Shown: piece after piece, positions 8,876 to 17,001 of the stretch | How the letters are laid out: every line of letters begins with the position of its first letter | Numbering within the stretch: position 1 is the stretch's first letter | Assembly: GCA_910577235.1 (NCBI GenBank) | Contig: CAJTMX010000009.1 | Location: 52,303 to 116,302, forward strand | Direction of reading: 5' to 3' | From: an uncultured Acetatifactor sp. | GTDB taxonomy: Bacteria; Bacillota; Clostridia; Lachnospirales; Lachnospiraceae | Length of the DNA: 64,000 nucleotides | Made by a program: the position numbers and the translations under genes | Notes under the pieces: generated by a model | The model's input: only the letters and a program-made list of their open reading frames with translations | What the model was told of the DNA's origin: nothing | The model's database searches: none

Positions 8876-8909
8876 AAAAAGGGCTGCCGCGTTATGCGGC
8901 AACCCCTTT
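8876..8909 (-). terminator. rho-independent terminator of the spore protein gene
   Basis: On the minus strand GGGTTGCCGC-ATAAC-GCGGCAGCCC folds into a 10-bp stem with one G-U pair and is followed by a run of six T. It lies 18 bp after the SASP stop. Confidence 0.85.
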
Positions 8910-8926
8910 CTGTCTGTCAGAGCGTC

Positions 8927-9124
8927 TTACTTCATCTGCTCTTCCTGTTTCTTGATCATCCGACGAACCATCTCGCCGCCGATGGAACCGGCCTCCTTAG
9001 AGGTCAGATCGCCATTGTAACCTTCCTTCAGGTTCACACCCAGCTCGGATGCAACCTCGGTTTTGAAACGATCCATGGCTGCCTTAGCCTCGGGAACTTC
9101 CACTCTATTAGATCTGCTTGTCAT
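8927..9124 (-). CDS. alpha/beta-type small acid-soluble spore protein
   Basis: 65 aa, a standard SASP length. Both family signatures are present: the first helix with E-V-A-S-E-L-G-V and the second with G-D-L-T-S-K-E-A-G-S-I-G-G-E-M-V-R-R-M-I. The E-V / E-L-G-V region includes the site normally cut by the germination protease Gpr. Such proteins coat and protect DNA in the dormant spore, so the host is an endospore former. A GGAGGTG site precedes the ATG. SASP genes are normally sigma-G dependent; a CATTATA (-10-like, 9291-9297, minus strand) is the only hint here. Confidence 0.95.
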   Translation of the reverse strand: MTSRSNRVEVPEAKAAMDRFKTEVASELGVNLKEGYNGDLTSKEAGSIGGEMVRRMIKKQEEQMK

Positions 9125-9173
9125 TTTGTTTCACCTCCATTACGGTTTTCTTGTTTTGTTTACAATCTATATT

Positions 9174-9257
9174 CCAAGATAAGTGAGACACTCACTTATC
9201 CTGGCTTTCCGCTGGTTCTCTCTAAACCTTGCCGTTTAAGTGATTTGTCATCGCTTA
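9174..9257 (-). promoter_or_regulatory. paired hairpins in the SASP leader
   Basis: A near-perfect 14-bp stem (CCAAGATAAGTGAG against CTCACTTATCCTGG, 9174-9204) has a 3-nt loop. A second related dyad TAAGTGAT-ttgtc-ATCGCTTA lies at 9237-9257. Both sit between the only sigma-G-like -10 and the SASP start, and share the TAAGTGA/TCACTTA core. They could be mRNA structure or a repeated protein-binding site. Confidence 0.45.
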
Positions 9258-9321
9258 TCTTGGTTTTAGTATTAGCGTCATCACAGAAAATATAATGGAA
9301 AGTTTTTCATGGCTGCAAAAT

Positions 9322-9355
9322 AAAAAAAGGCCGGAGCGCAAAGGCTTCCGGCCTT
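9322..9355 (-). terminator. rho-independent terminator of the transaldolase gene
   Basis: On the minus strand AAGGCCGGA and TCCGGCCTT form a perfect 9-bp stem around an 11-nt loop, followed by a T-rich tract. It is 15 bp past the transaldolase stop. Confidence 0.88.
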
Positions 9356-9369
9356 GAAAAAACATTCGA

Positions 9370-10023
9370 TTATTCGCCGAACACTGCCTTGTAATCGGCC
9401 TGGAACTTGGCGATACCGGCATCGGTCAAAGGATGCTTGGTCATCTGCTCGATTACGCCGTAAGGCACCGTGGCAATATCCGCGCCTGCCAAAGCGCAGT
9501 CGGTAACATGAACAGGATTGCGCACACTTGCGGCAATGATCTGGGTGTCCACATCACACACGGCAAAGATATCTGCGATCTCTCTGATCAGATCCACGCC
9601 TCTCTGGCTGATGTCATCCAGACGGCCCAGGAAAGGAGATACATATGTAGCGCCTGCTCTCGCTGCAAGCAGAGCCTGATTCGCGGAGAAGATCAGGGTG
9701 ACATTGGTCTTGATCCCTTCGGCAGTCAAAGCCTTACATGCCTTAAGACCCTCGGCAGTCATGGGAATCTTTACCACCATATTGGGGTGAATCTTGGCGA
9801 TAGCTCTGCCCTCGGCGATCATACCCTCCGCATCCACGGTGGTAGCTTTCACTTCGCCGCTGATGGGTCCGTCAACGATGGACGCGATCTCAGCGATGAC
9901 TTCTTCAAAAACTCTGCCTTCCTTGGCGATCAGGGAAGGATTGGTGGTAACGCCACAGATAACACCCATGTCGTTAGCCTTTCTAATGTCTTCTACCTTT
10001 GCGGTATCAATAAAAAAACGCAT
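9370..10023 (-). CDS. FSA/TalC-type transaldolase
   Basis: 217 aa, the short transaldolase form (about 215-220 aa). The N terminus M-R-F-F-I-D-T-A and the T-T-N-P-S-L motif (26-31) are typical. The Schiff-base lysine is K85 in N-M-V-V-K-I-P-M-T, and the N-V-T-L-I-F-S and V-S-P-F-L-G-R-L-D-D segments are intact. It could be a transaldolase of the pentose phosphate pathway or a fructose-6-phosphate aldolase; sequence alone does not separate these. A TATAAT-like -10 lies at 10095-10100 on the minus strand, without a clear -35. Confidence 0.92.
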   Translation of the reverse strand: MRFFIDTAKVEDIRKANDMGVICGVTTNPSLIAKEGRVFEEVIAEIASIVDGPISGEVKATTVDAEGMIAEGRAIAKIHPNMVVKIPMTAEGLKACKALTAEGIKTNVTLIFSANQALLAARAGATYVSPFLGRLDDISQRGVDLIREIADIFAVCDVDTQIIAASVRNPVHVTDCALAGADIATVPYGVIEQMTKHPLTDAGIAKFQADYKAVFGE

Positions 10024-10162
10024 ATTCTCTTCCTCTTTTCTTTATATATTTTAAGAATAGACCTCTATTCTTATATTGCTGAATCTCTTTCTATATTATA
10101 TCACTTTGAGAAACGGCTGCGCTAGTCGTGATTTTGCTATCTTATGCCTAGCTGTTGCTAAA

Positions 10163-10663
10163 TTACCGCCCGCAACACTTTTTATATTTTTTACCGCTTC
10201 CGCAGGGGCAGGGATCGTTGGGATATACCTTGGCATCCTTGACAATGGTTGTGGAAGACTTCTGCTCTTTGTACAGCGCCTTACGCTTGTCCTCGTCAAA
10301 GATCTCCTTCCACTCCTCCAGATTGTACAGCCAGTCCGCGTCTGCCGCTACCATATTTTTGTATAGCAGTTCTTTGTCGAATTGCAGGCTGACAGGCGTG
10401 TCCTCCTCCATCTCCTCTATGGGATTGGGTGTTACCAGGCTCTCGTTAATGCCGTCCAGAAATCCTGTCATCGTCATCAGCGACACATCATATTTATCGG
10501 CCAGCTCCTTGACCGTTCCCTTCACTTCTTCATCCGGGTTTTTCAGCAGCTGCGTGTAGATCTCTCTCTCCTCCTGGAAATAGGCGTTCCACAGCTGTTT
10601 CAGTTTCTCTGTGCCCAGTTCTTCGTTATAAGCGACCTCTCTCCACTTTTCCAACAATGCCAT
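10163..10663 (-). CDS. SEC-C motif (SecA-like zinc-binding tail) protein
   Basis: 166 aa from M-A-L-L-E-K-W-R; the frame is open 30 codons further upstream, but those residues read as non-coding. The C terminus is a canonical SEC-C zinc motif, P-N-D-P-C-P-C-G-S-G-K-K-Y-K-K-C-C, like the tail of SecA. Residues 1-120 are acidic and helical and do not match a family I know. SEC-C tails bind zinc and, in SecA, contact SecB and phospholipid; in many small proteins the role is unknown. It is 139 bp upstream of the transaldolase on the same strand. Confidence 0.75.
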   Translation of the reverse strand: MALLEKWREVAYNEELGTEKLKQLWNAYFQEEREIYTQLLKNPDEEVKGTVKELADKYDVSLMTMTGFLDGINESLVTPNPIEEMEEDTPVSLQFDKELLYKNMVAADADWLYNLEEWKEIFDEDKRKALYKEQKSSTTIVKDAKVYPNDPCPCGSGKKYKKCCGR

Positions 10664-10866
10664 AACTCTTAACCATACCTTTCTGTCCGAAATATGCTCC
10701 GGAATTTTCTTGTACACGATAAGTATATAACAATTTTCTCGCAAACGCAACAAAAACGTGAAATTCCCATTTTATATCTTGCATCCTTCGCCAAACTGTG
10801 GCAGGATATTCTTAAATTAATTATATTAAGAAATATTGGAGTATTATTTATGGAGGATACTTTTTT

Positions 10867-11172
10867 ATGAGCGAAAAGAAAAATGACGGTTCCAAAAAGA
10901 AAATAACTTCCCGCCAGGTGGTAGCTCTGGCCGGAGTTATATTGCTGGCCGCATTGTACCTGGTCACGCTGATCGTGGCGATCTTGGACCGGGACAGCTC
11001 CGGCAGACTGTTCCAGGCATGTCTGGTGGGCACCGTGTCCATTCCCCTTCTGATCTGGATCTATATCTGGATGTACGGGAAACTGCGGGGGAAACATACC
11101 ATGGCGGACCTGGACTTAGGCGGAAACCCTCGGCAGGAGGAGCAGACAGCCGCGTCTGAGGACAACGGGTAA
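10867..11172 (+). CDS. small two-helix membrane protein, unknown
   Basis: 101 aa with a GGAGG site 10 nt before the ATG. A Lys-rich N terminus (1-15) is followed by hydrophobic helices at about 18-42 and 51-70, then a charged tail. The S-E-K-K-N-D-G-S-K-K-K start and positive-inside distribution suggest both ends are cytoplasmic. No family recognised. It is the first plus-strand gene, 203 bp from the SEC-C start, so the two are divergent. Confidence 0.65.
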   Translation: MSEKKNDGSKKKITSRQVVALAGVILLAALYLVTLIVAILDRDSSGRLFQACLVGTVSIPLLIWIYIWMYGKLRGKHTMADLDLGGNPRQEEQTAASEDNG

Positions 11173-11173
11173 A

Positions 11174-11194
11174 ATACAAATCAAAAATTTGTAT
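11174..11194 (+). promoter_or_regulatory. operator-like inverted repeat upstream of the ferredoxin gene
   Basis: ATACAAAT-CAAAA-ATTTGTAT is a perfect 8-bp dyad with a 5-nt spacer. It is immediately upstream of the GGAGG site of the following gene. It could be an operator or a weak attenuating hairpin; it has no U-run. Confidence 0.5.
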
Positions 11195-11208
11195 CTTGGA
11201 GGAACGGA

Positions 11209-12027
11209 ATGCAAAAAAATTTTCTACCGCTGGTTATGCTGGCCGTATTTGAAACCGTTGCCATCACATTATGGTTGACTCAGAACGATATCTTTTATTT
11301 GTTTAACTTTAGCTATATCGGAATATCTGTTTCTTTCGGCATATTTCTATTTATCAGAAAATACAGATATGCCCGCAGAGTTGCGCAGCTTTTGGTCGGA
11401 CTATATATGTTGGTATATTTGGGTTTCATTTGCGGCGAAAATATGCAGATTGAGGGATTTTGGTATTATCTTTTTACAGGTGTGTTTGAAGCCGCAACAA
11501 TACATTATGCGGTAGCGAAAATTTTTGGACCGCTGTTTTTTGGCAGAGGCTGGTGTGGGTATGCCTGTTGGACGGCAATGGTGCTCGATTTCCTCCCATA
11601 CAAAATTTCTGAGACGCCTGGAAAAAAGATTGGGTGGATAAGGTATATCACATTTACAATTTCTCTTATATTTGTTTCCGCGCTGTTCCTTGCGCATGTC
11701 GGTAACATGGAGGAAATAATGTTTTGGGCGTTTATCATAGGAAATATTATATACTATGCCGTTGGGATCACATTAGCTCTTGTCTTTAAGGATAACCGCG
11801 CATTTTGCAAATACATATGTCCTGTGACAATATTTTTAAAACCCATGAGTTATTTTTCGCTGCTCCGAATTAAGTGTGACAAAAGCAAATGCATATCTTG
11901 CGGTAAATGCAAAAGCGTGTGTCCAATGGAAGTAGATGTTACAGACAATTCCCGAAAAAGGAAGAACGGCACAGAATGTATTCTTTGTTTTGAGTGTGTA
12001 AAAAACTGTCCAAAAGACGCGCTGTAA
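11209..12027 (+). CDS. polytopic membrane ferredoxin, NapH/YccM-like 4Fe-4S protein
   Basis: 272 aa. About six hydrophobic helices span residues 5-210. Membrane-side cysteine motifs G-R-G-W-C-G-Y-A-C-W and C-K-Y-I-C-P-V match the NapH/CcoG/RnfA-like electron-transfer proteins. The C terminus has two 4Fe-4S motifs, C-I-S-C-G-K-C-K-S-V-C-P and C-I-L-C-F-E-C-V-K-N-C-P. It probably passes electrons between a membrane quinol or flavin donor and a soluble partner. No partner reductase is nearby. The gene is visibly more AT-rich than its neighbours and is bounded by an operator-like dyad and a hairpin element, so recent acquisition is possible. Confidence 0.85.
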   Translation: MQKNFLPLVMLAVFETVAITLWLTQNDIFYLFNFSYIGISVSFGIFLFIRKYRYARRVAQLLVGLYMLVYLGFICGENMQIEGFWYYLFTGVFEAATIHYAVAKIFGPLFFGRGWCGYACWTAMVLDFLPYKISETPGKKIGWIRYITFTISLIFVSALFLAHVGNMEEIMFWAFIIGNIIYYAVGITLALVFKDNRAFCKYICPVTIFLKPMSYFSLLRIKCDKSKCISCGKCKSVCPMEVDVTDNSRKRKNGTECILCFECVKNCPKDAL

Positions 12028-12430
12028 ATTTCGATTTGTACGCGCTATGCTCTGGAGATCTTTATATGAAGGTATACAGAATATCATAAAAAATTTCAGA
12101 TCATGTGTATAAACATAAAAAGGGCGGACATACTATTACTGTCATCGGACCCCCTCCTTTGACAAGTACGGAAGATAAAAATAATACTTAAATCCTCCCC
12201 TTGAAGTGTTGGCCTCTGGCCAACCGGAGTTGGTCAAAGACCAACTCCAAATCCCGGGCTTAGCGTTTGGTGCAGGTCCGGGATTTTTGTATGGCCAAAA
12301 TTTCCGGAGACATAGGGGCTGCCATTCCCCATATGAGCATCCTGGGGCCGTGAAGGAGAAAAACCGCTATATCTCCGCAAAAGACTGACGCCGTGGGCAA
12401 AACATCAGAAAAATTTGGCAAAATCCCTAT
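12028..12430. other. 403-bp gap with three consecutive hairpins
   Basis: No convincing gene. Three adjacent perfect stems occupy 12208-12286: GTTGGCC/GGCCAAC (loop 3), GGAGTTGGTC/GACCAACTCC (loop 3) and AAATCCCGG/CCGGGATTT (loop 20), the last followed by TT. The third reads as a plus-strand terminator. Sequence from about 12290 to 12430 shows no clear structure, and there is no obvious terminator for the minus-strand ABC gene ending at 12431. Confidence 0.6.
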
Positions 12431-14323
12431 TTACTGTGGACATACCTTTTTTCCCGCATCCTTCTCATAATACTGTGCCTGGGCCATATAGAGAGCATGA
12501 TACAGTCCTTCCCGCTCCGCCATCAGTTCCCCGTGGCTGCCCCGCTGCACCACCTGCCCCTTGTCAAACACTACTATATCATCGCAGAAGCGGCAGGATG
12601 AAAGCCTGTGGCTGATATAAATGGCGGTCTTGTTTTGCACCATCTCGTCAAAAGCGGAATATACCTCGTACTCCGCAACCGGGTCCAAAGCCGCCGTGGG
12701 TTCATCCAGCAGAATAAAAGGAGAATCCTTGTACAGTGCTCTGGCGATGGCGATCTTCTGCCTTTCCCCGCCGGAAAAAATGATGCCTCTCTCATCATAT
12801 TCCTTGCCCATCAGCGTATCGATACCCTCCTGCAATCCGCTGAGCCTTTCTCCGAAACCGGCCTTGACGAGACTTTCCCGCACCTTTCCGGCATCATACT
12901 TTCCTCCTGCCGCCACGTTCTCCGCGATCGAGTAGTCAAACAGGGAAAAATCCTGGAACACTACCGAGAAGAGATTCATATACTCGCTGTAATCATATTT
13001 TCGGATATCCACTCCGTTTAAGTAGATCACCCCCTCAGTGGGCTCATATAATCTGCAGAGCAGCTTGATCATAGTGGTCTTTCCCGAGCCGTTCTTTCCC
13101 ACCACCGCCATCCGTTCTCCGATCCTGAGTTTCAGAGAAAAATGACGCAGCGCATACTCTTCCCGCCCGGGATACCGGAAGGAAACGTCGCAGAACTCCA
13201 CCTCATACTCGTTGTCGCTTCGTTTCTCCACCGGAAGGGTCCCCTCATGAAAACTTCCCTGAATATCCAAGAATTCAAACAGAGTGCTCTGCCTGCGGGC
13301 GACCAGCAGAAACGCCTGGGCATCGTGGAGCATATTCTGTATGGAATTGGTCAGCCTCTCAAAGCAGGCCACATACCGGATCAGCATACCCACGGCAATC
13401 CCTCCCCCCGCCGCTATCAGCGTGAGAAACAGATAGCAGATGCCTCTGACTCCGGCATTTAAGATATTGACTATTAATTCCCTGCGTCCGCTGGCGCCCG
13501 CCACAAGATTGTCCTTGTACCTCAAAAATTTCATGCCATGTACAAAGGTATACTCCTTCAGCAGATCCAGCGCGTCATAGAGTTTCACATCTTTGCGGTT
13601 CTCCATGGAGACCCCGTCATACACCGCGTAATACCACATCAGATTGGTGTCCTCAGGCTTGTCATTGGTCCACAGGGCCATATACTCGGTGATCTTTTTG
13701 CCAAAATACCGCTCTCCCATGCCGTTACAGAAGACCGCCAGCACAAGCACCGCGAAAAAGACGCCTGTCAGCGGACTTTTTTGTGTGAACAGCTGGTGCA
13801 GCACAGGGATCAGCATTCCCACCGCAAAGAGCGCGTTGAAAGCCTGATAGCACAGCTTTTCAAGATTGTCAAACCCCCCGTAGATCCCGCTGCCCCACCG
13901 ATTGTCTTCCTCCATACGGCTGTATAGTTTGTTGACATAGGGACTGTCCAGATCGGGATAATTCATCTCCATATTCTTGACGGCCATTCTGGCGTCCAGC
14001 AGTTCCCAGGAATGGCTCTTGATCACTTCACTCTCGTTTGAGAGTTTCCCGGTGAGTATATACAGCGCCAGCGTGACCAACATCCACAGCATCACCTTAC
14101 GGATCAGGCTCTCAGCGGATACTCCCTCCTGCAGCCCGTTCAGTACCATGGTGGAGAGATAGATTCCGATATATCCTACGGAAACGCTGCACAGCTGCTT
14201 TACAACAGTGACTGCTATAAAAGAGGGAGCCAACAGATGAATCTCCCGGAGCAGCCGGGACACCACTGCCCTCTTTTCCCGAAATGTAAGCTTTTCCGTT
14301 ATATCCTTGCTATTCACATTCAT
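12431..14323 (-). CDS. ABC exporter subunit (TMD-NBD), second gene of pair
   Basis: 630 aa from M-N-V-N-S-K, chosen for GAGGAGG 7 nt upstream and a 14-bp overlap with the previous gene. An N-terminal six-helix exporter domain (about 30-350) is followed by the ATPase: Walker A G-K-N-G-S-G-K-T-T (about 409-417), Q-loop V-F-Q-D-F, signature F-S-G-G-E-R-Q-K (about 516-523), Walker B F-I-L-L-D-E-P and a switch histidine in I-S-H-R-L. Catalytic Glu is present. It most likely heterodimerises with the preceding gene product. The substrate is unknown; the adjacent LytTR/GHKL system suggests a peptide, lantibiotic-type or stress-related compound. Confidence 0.88.
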   Translation of the reverse strand: MNVNSKDITEKLTFREKRAVVSRLLREIHLLAPSFIAVTVVKQLCSVSVGYIGIYLSTMVLNGLQEGVSAESLIRKVMLWMLVTLALYILTGKLSNESEVIKSHSWELLDARMAVKNMEMNYPDLDSPYVNKLYSRMEEDNRWGSGIYGGFDNLEKLCYQAFNALFAVGMLIPVLHQLFTQKSPLTGVFFAVLVLAVFCNGMGERYFGKKITEYMALWTNDKPEDTNLMWYYAVYDGVSMENRKDVKLYDALDLLKEYTFVHGMKFLRYKDNLVAGASGRRELIVNILNAGVRGICYLFLTLIAAGGGIAVGMLIRYVACFERLTNSIQNMLHDAQAFLLVARRQSTLFEFLDIQGSFHEGTLPVEKRSDNEYEVEFCDVSFRYPGREEYALRHFSLKLRIGERMAVVGKNGSGKTTMIKLLCRLYEPTEGVIYLNGVDIRKYDYSEYMNLFSVVFQDFSLFDYSIAENVAAGGKYDAGKVRESLVKAGFGERLSGLQEGIDTLMGKEYDERGIIFSGGERQKIAIARALYKDSPFILLDEPTAALDPVAEYEVYSAFDEMVQNKTAIYISHRLSSCRFCDDIVVFDKGQVVQRGSHGELMAEREGLYHALYMAQAQYYEKDAGKKVCPQ

Positions 14324-16163
14324 AGCCTGCCTCCTCTCCCATACGCTCATCCTCCGGCTGATTGTAATAATGACTCTGCAATTCATACAGTCTGGCGTAC
14401 TCTCCGCCCGCCTTCAGCAGTTCCTCATGACTCCCCTGCTCTATGATCCGTCCGTCCTGCAAAAACATGATCCAGTCTGAAAACTGGGTACTGGCCAGGC
14501 GATGGGAGATAAACAGCGCGGTCCTGCCCCTGCACAGCCTCTGATAAGATTCGTAGACCTCCTGCTCGGCCAGCGGGTCCAGCGCCGCCGTGGGCTCATC
14601 CAGCAGCAGCACCGGCGCGTCTTTGTACAGCGCCCTGGCCAGCAAAAACTTCTGTTCCTGTCCGCCGGACAGATAGATCCCGTCCTCCACCAGCCGATCC
14701 GTCATATAGCTGTCCAGTGTGATGCCTCTCTGGGAAAAATCCTCCTTAAGCCCCGCCAGACCAAGCACTTCCTCCACCCTCTTTTTGTCCACATCCCGTT
14801 TCGGTTTCAGGGCAATATTCTCGTCTATCATGGCGGGCAGGATCATGGTATCCTGAAACACGGCGGAGTAGAGCCTGTAAATATCTCTCTTCCTGAGTTT
14901 TGTGATGTCTGTGCCATTGATCCATATCTTACCGCCGGCAGGCTCGTACATACCCATTATCAGCTTGAGCAGCGTGCTCTTCCCGGCTCCGTTCAATCCC
15001 ACCAGCGCCACATGCTCTCCCTTGCGAATATGAAAACTCAAATCGGAGATAACTTTTTTATCACTGCCCGGATAGGCAAAGCTGACATGTTCAAACTTTA
15101 TCTCCACCCCCTCCGGCAGATCCGGTATCCGGCACTCCCCGCTGTCCGCGTCTTCCGCCGGGATATCCAGAAAGGAACGGAGATCGTTCATCTTCACATT
15201 GGCGGTCTTAAGCATACTCATCTGATCCACCAGACCGGTGATCCATGTGGAGAAACCGGTGATCGCTCCGAAAAACAGCATAAAGTCTCCCATCCCTATA
15301 TTTCCCTGCACGGTCTGTACGATCAGGTAGACATAGGCAAACCCGTCTCTGAGAAAATTCAGCCCGCAGCTTACCAGGTGGGTCTCGTACTCCTTTCTGC
15401 GGCGGGTCCTCAAAATCTCCCTTTCCTCTCCCTGGAATCTCCGGATCTGACCCGTCAGCCAACCCTTCATATTATAGACCCGCACATCCTTACCCGTCCG
15501 GCTCTCTCCGCATTCCCCTATGGTATAATACAGTTTTTTCTCCGCCTGGGCATATTCGTCTCTGGTTCGCTCATAACAGACATTTTCCCTGCGCCGGAAA
15601 AAATATGTCACCAGCGAAGTCAGGAGCAGCAGCACGATCACAAGAACATGTAGCTGTGCCAGTATACCCGAGTACAGGAAAAAGCAGGCCACTCCCGTCA
15701 CCACTCTGGGTATCTGGTCAAAAAATACGGAAGTACCGCTGGCATCCCCGCTGCGCACCGCGTTTATGGCCCGCCGGTACAGCTTATAGAATTCCCCGTC
15801 CTCGGCATAGGAATACTTGCACTGCAGCGATACCAGAAACAGCCTCTGGATAAAAAATGTGTTCCTGCACTCATTGTGGTGGAAATATGCCCTTTTTGAC
15901 AGATAGCCGTGCAGGCCCTGCAGGAGCAGCAGCCCTCCCACCATACTGCCCAGCACCTGTAGTACCCGCACAGGGTCTGCCCTCCGGGTCAGCAGATCCA
16001 CCGCCACTTTGGGCAGATAGATCCCGAACAGTGGCAGCAGAGTCCCCGTCACCACGGTGATCCCCAGAAACAGCAATATCCTCCTGTCCCATTTCCAGCT
16101 TTCTTTTGCCAGGAACCACGCGTTCCGCACTATAGAGTCATTTCTCTGCCTGATCTCCTCCAT
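14310..16163 (-). CDS. ABC exporter subunit (TMD-NBD), first gene of pair
   Basis: 617 aa from M-E-E-I-R-Q, with a strong GGGAGG site; the frame is open 52 codons upstream but without coding character. It has six membrane segments in about 25-330, then an ATPase with Walker A G-L-N-G-A-G-K-S-T, Q-loop V-F-Q-D-T, Walker B V-L-L-L-D-E-P-T and a switch H in I-S-H-R-L. The signature reads L-S-G-G-Q-E-Q-K, with Glu-Gln-Lys in place of the common Q-Q-R/K-Q-R. Both NBDs of the pair keep the catalytic Glu. It starts 106 bp after the kinase gene stop, so it probably belongs to the same regulon as the two-component system. Confidence 0.88.
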   Translation of the reverse strand: MEEIRQRNDSIVRNAWFLAKESWKWDRRILLFLGITVVTGTLLPLFGIYLPKVAVDLLTRRADPVRVLQVLGSMVGGLLLLQGLHGYLSKRAYFHHNECRNTFFIQRLFLVSLQCKYSYAEDGEFYKLYRRAINAVRSGDASGTSVFFDQIPRVVTGVACFFLYSGILAQLHVLVIVLLLLTSLVTYFFRRRENVCYERTRDEYAQAEKKLYYTIGECGESRTGKDVRVYNMKGWLTGQIRRFQGEEREILRTRRRKEYETHLVSCGLNFLRDGFAYVYLIVQTVQGNIGMGDFMLFFGAITGFSTWITGLVDQMSMLKTANVKMNDLRSFLDIPAEDADSGECRIPDLPEGVEIKFEHVSFAYPGSDKKVISDLSFHIRKGEHVALVGLNGAGKSTLLKLIMGMYEPAGGKIWINGTDITKLRKRDIYRLYSAVFQDTMILPAMIDENIALKPKRDVDKKRVEEVLGLAGLKEDFSQRGITLDSYMTDRLVEDGIYLSGGQEQKFLLARALYKDAPVLLLDEPTAALDPLAEQEVYESYQRLCRGRTALFISHRLASTQFSDWIMFLQDGRIIEQGSHEELLKAGGEYARLYELQSHYYNQPEDERMGEEAGYECE

Positions 16164-16269
16164 AAAAAAGCCTCCCTTACTTTTGTTTGAATACGCGGAA
16201 ATTGTAACACAGCGTAAAAAAAGAGAATAAAAAAGTGCACAAAAGGTCCTCTTCTGTGCACGAACGGCT

Positions 16270-17001
16270 TTACTTTGGCAGCGGCAGCATGATCTCGGTA
16301 GCAAAAACGCCTTCTTCATGCTGCCTGTTTAAGAATCCGTTATATTTTTTCACTACCCTGTCGATCCTCATTAAGCCGAAACCGTGATTGCCCCGCTTGG
16401 TGGACAGATATTGCCCGCCTTCCTTACGAATATGATCCGCCATGGAATTGGATATATAGATATAAAGCTGCTCCTTCAGCACCTCTATATACACCCGTAT
16501 AAACCGCTTTGTCTCTACCGTCTCCCCACAGCCATCCATGGCGTTGTCCAACAGATTACCGATGATGACGCACAGATCCACCTCATTGATCATCAACCCC
16601 TGGGGTACCGCCGCCTTGGCGTTCACTCTTATTCCTCTGGCTTTTGCCACCGCCAGCTTGGAGTTCAGCACCGCGTCAACCCGCACATTCCCTGTTTTCA
16701 GTACCGTGTCCACCTCCGTCAGATCCGTATCCAGATCCCTCAGATAATCGCCCAGCTCCTGATACTGTCCCAAGGCTAGATGCGCCCTCATGGTCTGGAT
16801 GTGATGCTTATAATCATGCCTCCATCCCCGCATCTGGCAGTACATATCCTCAACTTCTTCATAATGCTTTTCCGCCAGATCCGTCTGATACGCCCAGATC
16901 TGCCGGTTCATCAGCCGCATAAAAAAGGCGCAGCACAGCAGCGTGAGCAGGATCACTCCCACAATTAAGCTTACGATCACTCCATAGTTCATTCCCTGCA
17001 A
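16270..17001 (-). CDS. GHKL-type sensor histidine kinase (AgrC/VirS-like), one membrane helix
   Basis: 243 aa, with a possible alternative start at M4. A single hydrophobic helix (about 6-28) is followed by a coiled-coil-like linker. The phospho-acceptor is H62 in R-G-W-R-H-D-Y-K-H-H. The ATP-binding domain has the N-box N-L-L-D-N-A-M-D-G and the G-box G-N-H-G-F-G-L-M-R. It lacks the large polytopic sensor of AgrC, so it may sense through its single helix or through the nearby ABC exporter. It overlaps the response regulator by 13 bp. Confidence 0.88.
   Translation of the reverse strand: MQGMNYGVIVSLIVGVILLTLLCCAFFMRLMNRQIWAYQTDLAEKHYEEVEDMYCQMRGWRHDYKHHIQTMRAHLALGQYQELGDYLRDLDTDLTEVDTVLKTGNVRVDAVLNSKLAVAKARGIRVNAKAAVPQGLMINEVDLCVIIGNLLDNAMDGCGETVETKRFIRVYIEVLKEQLYIYISNSMADHIRKEGGQYLSTKRGNHGFGLMRIDRVVKKYNGFLNRQHEEGVFATEIMLPLPK

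Noticed and set aside
12245..12290. tRNA-like segment (AAATCCCGG near a 3' end)
   Set aside because: No cloverleaf arms or anticodon loop can be drawn; it is a simple hairpin.
14502..15653. Plus-strand frame of 383 codons
   Set aside because: It is antisense to the ABC exporter gene, which has every expected motif.
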